The notes under the pieces are model-generated. The model saw only the letters and a list, made by a program, of their open reading frames with translations. It was not told the origin of the DNA and ran no database searches. Below, piece after piece: positions 23,029-31,636 of a DNA stretch of 34,579 nucleotides. The number at the start of each line of letters is the position of its first letter. Positions within the stretch are counted from its first letter, which is position 1. The stretch covers positions 1 to 34,579 of the forward strand of contig JBFOMC010000200.1 of the NCBI GenBank assembly GCA_040830565.1, in the 5' to 3' direction. The position numbers and the translations under genes are program-made. Source of the DNA: JAFMPW01 sp040830565. Lineage in GTDB: Bacteria; Bacteroidota; Bacteroidia; Flavobacteriales; Flavobacteriaceae.

Positions 23029-24678
23029 ATGAAACCAAACGCTTTTCTTTCTCTGTTACTATTTTCAATAGCTTTTCTGAATTGTTCGTCCCCTACGAAT
23101 TATGACATACTTATAAAAAATGGCCGTATAATGGACGGCTCTGGCGATGCCTCCTATGAGGGTACCATAGCAATCAATGCAGATACCATTGCCGCCTTAG
23201 GAACGCTTCCCAACGCCACAGGGACCACGGAAATAGACGCCACCGGTCTTACTGTTGCTCCGGGTTTTATCAATATGTTGAGTTGGGCAAACGTTTCCTT
23301 AATTGAAGATGGAAGATCTCAAGGCGACATAAGACAGGGGGTCACCCTCGAGGTTCTGGGAGAGGGCAGATCTATGGGCCCGCTAAATGCGCAAATGAAA
23401 GAGAATATGAAAAACGGCCAGCAAATCATAAAGTATGATATTGCCTGGACCACGCTTGGCGAGTACCTGGAGTTCCTTGAAAACAAAGGCGTATCTACCA
23501 ATATCACTTCTTTTGTAGGCAACGGTACTTTGCGAGAATATGTTATGGGATACGAAACCAGAGTACCAACAGAAGAAGAATTGGATAAAATGAAGGAGCT
23601 AACCCAACAAGCTATGGAAGAGGGTGCCGTTGGTTTGTCAACCTCCCTGATCTATGTACCCAGCGGCCATGCGCAAACCGAAGAAATTATCGCACTTGCC
23701 GAAGTAGTTTCGGATAAAGACGGTATGTATGTCTCGCATATAAGAGATGAGGAAGACAAGTTACTCGAAGCTGTGAACGAATTGATAGAAATTGCCGAAA
23801 AGGCAAAAATTAGATCCGAAATCTATCATTTTAAGGCGTCCGGCACAGAAAACTGGCACCTTTTAGACAAGGCTATTAAACTTGTAGAGGAAGCCAGGAA
23901 CAAAGGACTGCCCATCACCACAGACATGTATATGTATAATGCAAGCTCAACCGGGCTTAATGTGCTGTTACCCGCATGGGCCAAGGAGGGTGGTCATAAT
24001 AAAACTATCGCCCTGATAAAAGATCCTCTTAAGAGGAAGCAAATGATCTCGGAAATTAAATTTCACGTTCCTCCTGAAAAAATTCTCTTTGTAGGTTTCA
24101 AAAATAAAGACATGCGGCACCTTATTGGTAAAACCTTGGCCGAAGTTTCTGAGGAAAGAAATAAGGCCGCCGATGAAACCGTAGTAGACCTCATTTTTGA
24201 AGACGATAGCAGGATACAGGTGGTATACTTTTCGATGTCCGAGGAAAACATAAAAAAGAAATTGGCCCTCCCCTATATGGCCATTTGTTCAGATGCCGGA
24301 TCCTACACCAATGAAGGGGTTTTTCTTGAACAAAGTACGCATCCCAGAGCCTATGGATCCTTTGCCCGCTTATTGGGCCATTTTGTAAGAGATGAAAAAG
24401 TAATTCCCTTAGAAGAAGCCATTCACAGACTAACAAGCCTCCCGGCATCCAATTTGAAACTTAAAAAGAGGGGAGCTCTTAAAACGGGTTATTTTGCGGA
24501 TGTTGTCGTTTTTGATGCAACCCAAATAAAGGACAACGCAACCTTTGACCAACCCCATCAGTACGCAACCGGAATGAAACATGTATTTGTAAATGGAGGC
24601 CAGGTACTTAAAAATGGTGAACACACAGGAGCATTTCCGGGTAGGTTTGTAAAAGGACCTGGCTATAAGGAAAATTAA
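23029..24678 (+). CDS. Exported amidohydrolase of the N-acyl-D-amino-acid deacylase family
   Basis: A signal peptide with a likely lipidated Cys19 precedes an amidohydrolase barrel starting DILIKNGRIMDGSG. The strand-1 motif that normally reads PGFIDxHxH is PGFINMLSW here (79-86), so both strand-1 metal His are missing. The Cys that bridges the metals in D-aminoacylases (NCG) is replaced by Glu (GEG, 111-113). Later ligands seem kept: His237 (SHIRDE), His267 (YHFKAS) and the Asp in AICSDAGS. Length (549) is a little longer than typical. It may bind one metal ion or act on a different substrate. It lies 33 bases after the Nramp-like gene and 18 before the SMP-30 gene. Confidence 0.82.
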   Translation: MKPNAFLSLLLFSIAFLNCSSPTNYDILIKNGRIMDGSGDASYEGTIAINADTIAALGTLPNATGTTEIDATGLTVAPGFINMLSWANVSLIEDGRSQGDIRQGVTLEVLGEGRSMGPLNAQMKENMKNGQQIIKYDIAWTTLGEYLEFLENKGVSTNITSFVGNGTLREYVMGYETRVPTEEELDKMKELTQQAMEEGAVGLSTSLIYVPSGHAQTEEIIALAEVVSDKDGMYVSHIRDEEDKLLEAVNELIEIAEKAKIRSEIYHFKASGTENWHLLDKAIKLVEEARNKGLPITTDMYMYNASSTGLNVLLPAWAKEGGHNKTIALIKDPLKRKQMISEIKFHVPPEKILFVGFKNKDMRHLIGKTLAEVSEERNKAADETVVDLIFEDDSRIQVVYFSMSEENIKKKLALPYMAICSDAGSYTNEGVFLEQSTHPRAYGSFARLLGHFVRDEKVIPLEEAIHRLTSLPASNLKLKKRGALKTGYFADVVVFDATQIKDNATFDQPHQYATGMKHVFVNGGQVLKNGEHTGAFPGRFVKGPGYKEN

Positions 24679-24696
24679 TCATTAGAATCAACACAA

Positions 24697-25614
24697 ATGA
24701 ATATGAAAATACAGCCGATGAACATAGTGAAAGTGCTATTTGTAGCCTTAGTTCCTTATCTCTGCTCCTGCCAATCGCAAGAATCTGAACTTATAGCGGA
24801 AGGTGCCTCGCTTACTCTCGTGGCAGATGGATTCAAATTCACCGAAGGGCCGGCAATGGACAAGAACGGCAATGTATTCTTTACAGACCAACCCAATGAT
24901 CGTATCCTTAAATGGGCATCCGAAGATGGATCTGTCAGTACGTATATGCAACCTTCAGGCAGGGCGAACGGACTTTACTTTGATCATGACGGGAATCTGC
25001 TGGCCGCAGCAGATGAAAAATTCGAACTTTGGCGTATCGATTCGGAGAAAAATACCACTGTATTACTGGATGCATTTGAAGGAAAGAAGCTCAACGGACC
25101 AAATGACATCTGGGTAGACCCTCAAGGTGGAATTTATTTTACAGACCCCTATTATCACCGCCCTTATTGGACACGCACCAAGCCAGAAATGAAAAAACAA
25201 CAAGTCTATTACCTTAAGCCCGATGGTGAGGAATTACGAATGGTTATCGATGACTTTGTTCAGCCTAATGGTATCATTGGTTCGGCCGATGGTAAAACAC
25301 TCTATGTTGCCGATATCGGAGATAAAAAAACCTATAAGTTTAGTATTGAGGCCGATGGAAGTCTAGAGAACAAAACCTTGTTTTGTTCCATGGGATCGGA
25401 CGGCATGACTTTAGATGCCAAAGGAAATGTGTATCTCACAGGCGACGGTGTTACCGTATTCAACAAAAAGGGCGAGCAAATTCTGCACATTCCCGTGCCT
25501 CAGAAATGGACCGCAAATGTCACTTTTGGAGGGAAGGATCAAAACCTTCTTTTTATAACCGCAATGAATTCTGTGTATACGCTGCAAATGAAGGTAAAAG
25601 GTATTAGATACTAG
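24697..25614 (+). CDS. SMP-30/gluconolactonase-family lipoprotein
   Basis: A signal peptide with lipobox LCSC (Cys25) leads to a six-bladed SMP-30/gluconolactonase/LRE propeller (about 35-300). Family motifs are FTEGPAMDKNGNVFFTD, with the metal-binding Glu, the NGPNDIWVDPQGGIYFTDP block with Asn and Asp ligands, and the QPNGI-----KTLYVAD strand. It likely hydrolyses a sugar lactone in the periplasm, a step expected when aldoses are oxidised there. It ends the operon that begins at 19664. Its stop is 15 bases from that of the convergent DUF1080 lipoprotein gene. Confidence 0.9.
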   Translation: MNMKIQPMNIVKVLFVALVPYLCSCQSQESELIAEGASLTLVADGFKFTEGPAMDKNGNVFFTDQPNDRILKWASEDGSVSTYMQPSGRANGLYFDHDGNLLAAADEKFELWRIDSEKNTTVLLDAFEGKKLNGPNDIWVDPQGGIYFTDPYYHRPYWTRTKPEMKKQQVYYLKPDGEELRMVIDDFVQPNGIIGSADGKTLYVADIGDKKTYKFSIEADGSLENKTLFCSMGSDGMTLDAKGNVYLTGDGVTVFNKKGEQILHIPVPQKWTANVTFGGKDQNLLFITAMNSVYTLQMKVKGIRY

Positions 25615-25629
25615 AGAACATTGATGACT

Positions 25630-26223
25630 TCATTCCAGGAGTTTTAACCTGACATTTCTAAATTTAATAGTTCCCGTCTCTGCAGCCTGGAGCGCAATAT
25701 AACCTTCTATGAGATCTTCGTTCTCTATATCAATCGTTTTGGTCTCATTTACCCAGGTCTTAATGTTTTTCCCCTCGCATACAATTTTATAAGTATTCCA
25801 GCTATTCAAAGTTTCTACATAGGCCGCAGCCTCTGCACGTGAAACGACTGAGCCCGTCCTCGATTTCTGATCCGGATGTAAATCCCAAATGTTCATTTCA
25901 TAACAATCAATATTCGAAAGTGCTATGTTTGAGCATCTCACAAAGACTCCTGAATTTATCGTACTATCCGGATTAAACTCCAGTGAGAGTTCAAAGTTTT
26001 TGTAGCTGTCTTTGGTCATGACAAAACCAGCTGAGCTATCAGCCACCCCTATCAACTCGTTGTTTGCGAAACTCCATTGAGAGTCTCCTCCTTCTATCCA
26101 GCCAGTTTCACCTTCCCTAAACAGAAGTAAGCCCTCAGCTTTTTCTGTTTTGCAATTGCTTAGTGCTGTCAACAGGACAAGAAGTAAACTTAAACCTGCA
26201 TAAAATTTTGATGTTTTTTTCAT
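25630..26223 (-). CDS. Single-domain DUF1080 (3-keto-disaccharide hydrolase family) lipoprotein
   Basis: This small lipoprotein has a signal peptide with Cys24 (ALSNC) and one DUF1080 domain (about 33-195). The domain shows the NSGVFVRCSN strand, the acidic DCYEMNIWD loop, the WNTYKIVCEGKNIKTWVNE strand and the GYIALQAAETGTIKFRNV end. I use the ATG at 26223; a GTG six codons upstream (26241) is the alternative. It is shorter than either repeat of the DUF1080 protein at 2597, so it looks like a minimal family member. Its start is 43 bases after the DUF5916 stop and it is probably co-transcribed with that gene. Substrate unknown. Confidence 0.82.
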   Translation of the reverse strand: MKKTSKFYAGLSLLLVLLTALSNCKTEKAEGLLLFREGETGWIEGGDSQWSFANNELIGVADSSAGFVMTKDSYKNFELSLEFNPDSTINSGVFVRCSNIALSNIDCYEMNIWDLHPDQKSRTGSVVSRAEAAAYVETLNSWNTYKIVCEGKNIKTWVNETKTIDIENEDLIEGYIALQAAETGTIKFRNVRLKLLE

Positions 26224-26266
26224 TTCTAGTCGTTTTACCACATTTTTAAAATCTTGTATTCATTTC

Positions 26267-28468
26267 TTATTTAACCAAATCGAACATTCTGGTGTATTTG
26301 ACAATAAAACTATTGTTCAAAGGGTCTCCATTCTGAAGGTTGTGATTATATACCACAAACAAACCGGTATTGGCTCTTTGAAGCCACCCAAATCTGAGGT
26401 TTATCGCCCAAAGTTTCTCAACTGAATTGTTTTGTATTAGGCCCTGCAGATACATTTGCGGAGTAAAAGCATAGGATAGCTGACTACCAAAAATATTTGC
26501 CGTAAAATCTCCTCCGGGCAGATTGAACTTATTATATTGATAAGTGAATGCGGCATTGAATTTATCACCGGAACGCAATCTTAAGGTTCCGGTATTCAAA
26601 TATCGTTCCCCCCCAAAAGACCCTCCAGCTACGGATCGTATGCTTATGGATATCGGGTTACTCTGATTAGTAAAGAAGACAAGTTGCCCCTCTGTATGAT
26701 TATAGGTTCCGGGTTGCACCACTACCCCATCGGAAATTTCAAAAGCATTTAAAACACCTTCGGTGGTTATATTAATCCCGGTATGGATCTCCAAACCGCT
26801 TTTATATTCCCAGTGATTGTCTATATGTAAAAAGCTGGTCTCCAAAAAACCGTCGAAATTCCAAAACCCTCTATAAGAAACATGAGGTCGGTGTTCCAGA
26901 ATCTTTGCGTTTTCATTCTTTGGTCTAAGATGGTAAAGCACTAAGCCTTCCGGTTTTCTAAAAGCGGATCGGAATAAAAAGCCTACTTCAGGATTAAAAC
27001 CTTGACCTACCTCAGTATACGCCGCCCGCATCTCCCAATTGTTCCAAACATAGTCTGTTTGAAACTTAAAGGCATGGGCATTTATGGTATCATTTGGATC
27101 ACTGGTCCTTGCGTAAAAGCCGGACATTCTGGCTTTTCGCCCCAAACCCAATTTCCCGTCAATGGCATAGGTTCTATTAAAGTCGTTGTCACTATCAAGG
27201 CCCTTCCTATTGATAAAAACAGCACCCAAAGCCGTTCTTCCCTTAAATTCATGATTCACCCTTGCCACGGTAAAATTGTTCTTTTCTACCCCCACCTCCT
27301 GCACATCGTCTGTGAACATACTAAGGAAACCGACATTGGTTCTGTTAAGCTTCCCTGAGAGTCTTACTCCTCCAATGATGGGGACCACATTTCCTTCAGA
27401 CCCGATACCAATTCTTCGACTAAAGAAAAGATCTACTTCCCCGGGACTACCTACTGTGAAGAGTCCGGCATTTTCTAAAAAAAAAGGTCTTTTTTCAGGG
27501 AAGAAAAGGTTAAACCGATCAAGATTGACCTGTTGATTATCTACCTCAACCTGGGCAAAATCTGTATTGTAGGTCAGATCTAGCGTCAGACTTGGGGTAA
27601 TACTGTATTTAATATCCCCTCCGGCGTCTGGTGTAAAATCGGTTTTAGAATCCACAAGGGTATGGTCCTTTTCTAACCTTCCCAGGACATATGGAATTAT
27701 TTTGAGGTTTCCCGGGCTTCGTAGATCAAGGTTAGTTAAGGTTCCCGCTAAGGAAAGTCTATTTAAATTAAAGCCAATGGGCATAGCTGCCCAATACACT
27801 ATCTCATTGCTTTTTCTAATATTCCTCCTAAAGTTGATTCCCCAGTCCTTGCCAGATTGAAAACGGAGGGTTCTTAAGGGAATGGCAAACTCTGCACTCC
27901 ATCCAAAATCCGAAACCTGCGTTTTTACTTCCCAACTCGCATCCCAATTAAGGTTAAAACCTCCTATGGTTCCACCCTGTTGCCTATTCGCATTAAAATT
28001 ACCCTGGCCCTCATTATCTACCTGTGCATCATACTCTACTCCAAGAGAATTCGTTCCGAAAATAAAACCGTTCTGTCCGTCCTTATAGGTGTCAAGAATA
28101 AAGATAAAGGCATCCGTATTATCCAAATTCGCATCCCGGCGGGCATCAGAAACGACAAGTTTATCCGGCTGAGAATCATAGCAGACCACAGACACATAGA
28201 AGGTATCATCGGTATAGGCTATTCTAATATCCGTTTTTTCCGTGGCCTCCTGCCCGTAATTCGGCTGGGTTTGCACCATATCCCCAAAGGGCATTATGGC
28301 CTGCCAACTGGGGTCATTGATCACTTCCCCGTCAATATTTGGTGGCTGTGAAATGGCTACAGCCTTGGCAGTTGGTCTTGTATTAGTAGTCGTGGTATTG
28401 TCCTGGGCCTTGGTTATCACACAGAGCCCTAAGAACAGGTAAAAGAGCACATTCTTGATCAACGACAT
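26267..28468 (-). CDS. DUF5916 protein: CBM9-like domain plus outer-membrane beta-barrel
   Basis: This 733-residue exported protein has a signal peptide (1-21, ending TKAQ) and an N-terminal CBM9-like domain (about 35-215; PPNIDGEVINDPSW, YTDDTFYVSVVCYDS, DAFIFILDTYKDG). A long DUF5916 region (about 230-733) follows, made of alternating strands with many aromatic girdle residues, ending in Phe-Asp-Leu-Val-Lys. The barrel-like strand pattern suggests an outer-membrane location, and the family is widespread in Bacteroidota but functionally undefined. With DUF1080 just downstream, it could bind or admit oligosaccharides, but that is inference. Confidence 0.85.
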   Translation of the reverse strand: MSLIKNVLFYLFLGLCVITKAQDNTTTTNTRPTAKAVAISQPPNIDGEVINDPSWQAIMPFGDMVQTQPNYGQEATEKTDIRIAYTDDTFYVSVVCYDSQPDKLVVSDARRDANLDNTDAFIFILDTYKDGQNGFIFGTNSLGVEYDAQVDNEGQGNFNANRQQGGTIGGFNLNWDASWEVKTQVSDFGWSAEFAIPLRTLRFQSGKDWGINFRRNIRKSNEIVYWAAMPIGFNLNRLSLAGTLTNLDLRSPGNLKIIPYVLGRLEKDHTLVDSKTDFTPDAGGDIKYSITPSLTLDLTYNTDFAQVEVDNQQVNLDRFNLFFPEKRPFFLENAGLFTVGSPGEVDLFFSRRIGIGSEGNVVPIIGGVRLSGKLNRTNVGFLSMFTDDVQEVGVEKNNFTVARVNHEFKGRTALGAVFINRKGLDSDNDFNRTYAIDGKLGLGRKARMSGFYARTSDPNDTINAHAFKFQTDYVWNNWEMRAAYTEVGQGFNPEVGFLFRSAFRKPEGLVLYHLRPKNENAKILEHRPHVSYRGFWNFDGFLETSFLHIDNHWEYKSGLEIHTGINITTEGVLNAFEISDGVVVQPGTYNHTEGQLVFFTNQSNPISISIRSVAGGSFGGERYLNTGTLRLRSGDKFNAAFTYQYNKFNLPGGDFTANIFGSQLSYAFTPQMYLQGLIQNNSVEKLWAINLRFGWLQRANTGLFVVYNHNLQNGDPLNNSFIVKYTRMFDLVK

Positions 28469-28632
28469 TTGGTATTGGTTGGTGATGGCACCTTAAATGT
28501 ACCATTTTCTTTCAATTCTATAGAAAAGGCCTAAAAGATTAAAGCAGGTTGTAGGAATGCTATGCTAAAATCTCTAAATTGGATAGCTAAAGGCAATGCC
28601 ACGGCATTGAACAATCTAAAACGAAAAAAATG

Positions 28633-28668
28633 CTTTGGAAAAGAGCCTATTTGATGCTCTGACCAAAG
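28633..28668 (+). promoter_or_regulatory. Two-tier hairpin in the serine hydrolase leader
   Basis: CTTTGG (28633-28638) pairs with CCAAAG (28663-28668), and inside it AGAGC (28642-28646) pairs with GCTCT (28656-28660), leaving a 9-nt loop and small internal bulges. It ends 25 bases before the start codon. There is no T-run, so it is not a terminator; it could be a leader RNA structure or a DNA dyad. Confidence 0.5.
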
Positions 28669-28693
28669 TGATTAAAACCAAAAGCACTCACAG

Positions 28694-29932
28694 ATGAAAA
28701 AAATTACACGCCTCTATTTATCGACTATTGTCTTCTTTCTTTTTATCAGCACAACGGTCGCTCAACTTAGCACAGCCACTGCTTCTGAAAAATCCGGAGT
28801 ATCCGAGGACCGTTTGAGTCGATATGAAAATTTCCTGACGACCGAGATAGACGATAAAAAAATTCCGGGTGCAGTATCTCTCGTAATGCGCAAGGGGGAA
28901 ATCGTACACCAAGCCGCTTTTGGCTTAAGTAGTTTAGAGGATAAAACTCCGATGCGAGAAGACAATATCTTTCATATTATGTCTATGACAAAGCCCATAG
29001 TCAGCGTGGCATTCATGATGTTATATGAAGAAGGGCATTTTTTCCTGACAGATCCTGTATCTAAGTATTTGCCGCAATTTAAAGAACTCAAAGTAGCTAA
29101 GGATGTCAATGAAGGCAAGGAGGGAGCAACAGAACCTGCAAACAAAGAAGTAACCATACACCATTTGCTTACTCATACAGCAGGCTTTTCACATGGTCTT
29201 GGGGGCACAAAGCTGGACAATGACGTGGTACAGGCACTTTATTTCGAACCACAGGAAAGTGTAGAAAGTAGGGTAAATACTTTGGTAAGTCTTCCTATGG
29301 TCGGACATCCGGGAGAGCAATGGTATTACAGTGCTTCTCCAGATGTTCTGGCCCTTCTTATAGAACATTTTAGCGGGATGACAGTTGCCGATTTTCTTCA
29401 GCAACGCATTTTTGATCCCCTTGAGATGAAGGATACAGGATATAATATCGCCAAAAAGAATCAGGATAGATGGGTCCCAGTGCACAATATCGATAAGGAA
29501 GGTAATTTGATTAACTCCGAACAACAGTTACCGGTAGAGGGCAATACGGTGTTTGGGGGCACTCACGGATTGTTTTCCACGGCAAGGGATTATATGAAAT
29601 TCTGCAAGATGCTATTAAATCAAGGGCGAGCTAACGGGAAGCAATTTTTAAGTCCGAAAACCGTAGAACTCATGACACAGAATCATGTAGGAACCTTATA
29701 TCAGGCTCCGGGCCAGGGCTTCGGTTTGGGCTTCGGAGTTACAACAGACGTTGCGGCGGGAAAGGAACTGGGATCAAAAGGACAATATTATTGGAGTGGG
29801 GCTTATTGTACCTACTTTTTTATAGACCCTGAGGAGGACCTGGTAGCTATCCTTATGAGCCAATTGCAGCCCTATAGTAATTTTTACGGCAGTAAACTTA
29901 GGCAGTATGTTTATCAAACCATTGTGGATTAA
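28694..29932 (+). CDS. Exported serine hydrolase, class C beta-lactamase/esterase family
   Basis: After a signal peptide (1-23, ending VAQ) the protein has the class C-type serine hydrolase fold. The nucleophile motif is S97-M-T-K100 within HIMSMTKP, and the second motif is Tyr212-Ser-Ala (YYSASPD), where Asn is more usual. The third motif region is THGLFSTARD. Conserved HHLLTHTAG (156-164) is typical of the EstB/penicillin-binding-like esterases common in Bacteroidota. The natural substrate may be an ester, a peptide or a D-amino-acid compound; true beta-lactamase activity is not implied. It begins a run with an AhpD-like gene 24 bases later and has a hairpin in its leader. Confidence 0.9.
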   Translation: MKKITRLYLSTIVFFLFISTTVAQLSTATASEKSGVSEDRLSRYENFLTTEIDDKKIPGAVSLVMRKGEIVHQAAFGLSSLEDKTPMREDNIFHIMSMTKPIVSVAFMMLYEEGHFFLTDPVSKYLPQFKELKVAKDVNEGKEGATEPANKEVTIHHLLTHTAGFSHGLGGTKLDNDVVQALYFEPQESVESRVNTLVSLPMVGHPGEQWYYSASPDVLALLIEHFSGMTVADFLQQRIFDPLEMKDTGYNIAKKNQDRWVPVHNIDKEGNLINSEQQLPVEGNTVFGGTHGLFSTARDYMKFCKMLLNQGRANGKQFLSPKTVELMTQNHVGTLYQAPGQGFGLGFGVTTDVAAGKELGSKGQYYWSGAYCTYFFIDPEEDLVAILMSQLQPYSNFYGSKLRQYVYQTIVD

Positions 29933-29956
29933 TTTTCCCGATATCGGATAAAAATA

Positions 29957-30562
29957 ATGGCTTGGATCAAAACGATTTCCTACGAAGATGCGGACCCGAA
30001 ACTTAGGCGTATTTACGATCGTTTAAAAGGTCCAAATAATACCATAGACAATGTATTAACCATCCATAGTTTGCGTCCTCATACCCTCACGGGGCATATG
30101 ACTTTATATAAAAGCGTATTACATAATAGTAACAATTCACTTCCAAAATGGTATTTGGAGGCTTTGGGGGTATACGTTAGTATTTTAAACCGATGTGAAT
30201 ATTGCGTCTTACATCATTTTGAAGGATTAAAAAGACTCTGGAAGGACGATAAAAGAAGTGACCTTTTTTACTCCGCCGCCCAAAGGGATACCCTGGAGAA
30301 TTTCTTTGATGACGCACTAGTGAGTGGGTTTCATTACGCTAAGAAAATCTCAAAACAACCCGAAACTATGGATCAAAATGATATTGAGATCTTGAAGAAG
30401 AGTGGATTTAAGGAAGCCGAAATTCTGGAAATAAATCAGGTGTGCAGCTATTTTAATTATGTCAATAGGACCGTTCTTGGTTTGGGAGTTACTGCAAAAG
30501 GTGATATTTTAGGGCTTTCACCAAATGATAGTGAGGATCCATCTAACTGGACACATCAATAA
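29957..30562 (+). CDS. AhpD-like / carboxymuconolactone decarboxylase-family protein
   Basis: This 201-residue, all-helical cytosolic protein has the redox motif Cys80-x-x-Cys83-x3-His87 preceded by Glu68. The Glu-to-Cys spacing of 12 matches the AhpD proton-relay arrangement, so it is probably an active peroxidase-related (alkylhydroperoxidase) enzyme rather than a decarboxylase. It is 24 bases from the serine hydrolase gene and 17 from the esterase gene. No signal peptide is seen, which contrasts with its exported neighbours. Its partner reductant and substrate are unknown. Confidence 0.87.
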   Translation: MAWIKTISYEDADPKLRRIYDRLKGPNNTIDNVLTIHSLRPHTLTGHMTLYKSVLHNSNNSLPKWYLEALGVYVSILNRCEYCVLHHFEGLKRLWKDDKRSDLFYSAAQRDTLENFFDDALVSGFHYAKKISKQPETMDQNDIEILKKSGFKEAEILEINQVCSYFNYVNRTVLGLGVTAKGDILGLSPNDSEDPSNWTHQ

Positions 30563-30579
30563 ATTAAAACACCAAAGAA

Positions 30580-31467
30580 ATGAAAAGACTTTGTATTGCG
30601 ATTGTATGTATGAGCCTTACTGTTCAGGCCTATTGTCAGGAAGTTATTAACCTTCCGTATGAACAGGCCGCCTCAACAAGTTGGGAAGGTGGCGAAAAAG
30701 ACTACTTCTCTGAAATATGGCAAAACCAGGTTGTCACCAACGTTTCAGTACCTACCATGCAGGTATTCAAACCAGAAGAAGGAAAGGCAAATGGGACATC
30801 AGTAATTGTTGCCCCAGGTGGAGGATTGTATGCCCTGAGTATTAAAAGTGAAGGAACCGATGTGGCCAAATGGCTTAACGAAAAGGGCATCACGGCTTTT
30901 GTGCTTAAATATCGTCTGGTCCCAACAGGAGAAGATGGGGTGAAGGAGATCACTGATCTCGGAGAAACAAATCCTCAAGAAATAGGTAGACAGGTAGGAC
31001 CGGTATTACCACTTTCCATTAGCGACGGACTGTCTGCCATTTCCTATGTGCGCTCGAATGCCGATGACTTTGGCGTAGCCCCTGATAGAATTGGGTTTAT
31101 GGGCTTTTCTGCCGGAGGGGCAGTCACTATGGGAGTAACTTTCAATTACAACAAAGAAAACAGACCGGATTTTATTGTACCTGTATATGCCTGGATGAGC
31201 GTTGTAGGGCCCTATGAAGTTCCCGAAGACGCTCCCCCAATGTTAGCAATCTGTTCCTCGGATGATCCTTTGGGTTTGGCCGCAGATAGTGTAAACCTTT
31301 ATTCAAGTTGGTTGAAGTCTGGGAAATCTGCAGGTTTGCACATGTATTCAAAGGGGGGGCATGGATATGGAATGAAAGAGCAGGGGCTTCCATCAGATCA
31401 TTGGATTGCTCGCTTTCATGACTGGGCAATAGCCGAAGATCTCGCCATCCCTCCAGGTGGCAATTAG
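30580..31467 (+). CDS. Exported alpha/beta-hydrolase (acetyl-esterase-like)
   Basis: The protein has a signal peptide (1-19, ending AYCQ) and an alpha/beta-hydrolase fold. The oxyanion turn VAPGGGLY is near residue 78, the nucleophile Ser177 lies in GFSAGG, and the acid is probably Asp228 or Asp229 (SSDDP). The catalytic His261 is in GGHGYG. The family includes bacterial acetylxylan-type and acyl esterases that remove acetyl or other groups from plant or algal glycans. It ends the three-gene group that begins at 28694; a 169-base gap with a promoter-like signal follows. Confidence 0.88.
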   Translation: MKRLCIAIVCMSLTVQAYCQEVINLPYEQAASTSWEGGEKDYFSEIWQNQVVTNVSVPTMQVFKPEEGKANGTSVIVAPGGGLYALSIKSEGTDVAKWLNEKGITAFVLKYRLVPTGEDGVKEITDLGETNPQEIGRQVGPVLPLSISDGLSAISYVRSNADDFGVAPDRIGFMGFSAGGAVTMGVTFNYNKENRPDFIVPVYAWMSVVGPYEVPEDAPPMLAICSSDDPLGLAADSVNLYSSWLKSGKSAGLHMYSKGGHGYGMKEQGLPSDHWIARFHDWAIAEDLAIPPGGN

Positions 31468-31587
31468 ACACATATAATTGTCGGAGCGATAGGCCTGTAG
31501 TACCTTAAATCACGCAGTTTAGGCAAATACCATGGCCGTTATATAAGCCTCCCCGGACCTGTGCTATCTGCCATCTGTCGAAAATAA

Positions 31588-31619
31588 TTTGACCTGTTAA
31601 GGCAATCACTGTATCTTGG
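31588..31619 (+). promoter_or_regulatory. Candidate promoter for the SGNH-GH20-DUF1287 operon
   Basis: TTTG at 31588-31591 and TATCTTGG at 31612-31619 are separated by 20 bases, close to the Bacteroidota -33/-7 layout (TTTG ... TAnnTTTG) with one mismatch in the -7 box. The predicted start would give a short leader. The rest of the 169-base gap (31468-31636) shows no gene or strong hairpin. Confidence 0.45.
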
Positions 31620-31636
31620 ATCTTAAATTTTAAACC

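Noticed and set aside
26267..28468. DUF5916 gene as a SusC/TonB receptor
   Set aside because: There is no plug domain or TonB box; the N-terminus is a CBM9-like domain, so it is not a TonB-dependent transporter.
28602..28615. Small AATGCC/GGCATT inverted repeat
   Set aside because: Only 6 bp with a 2-nt centre and no context; chance is a sufficient explanation.
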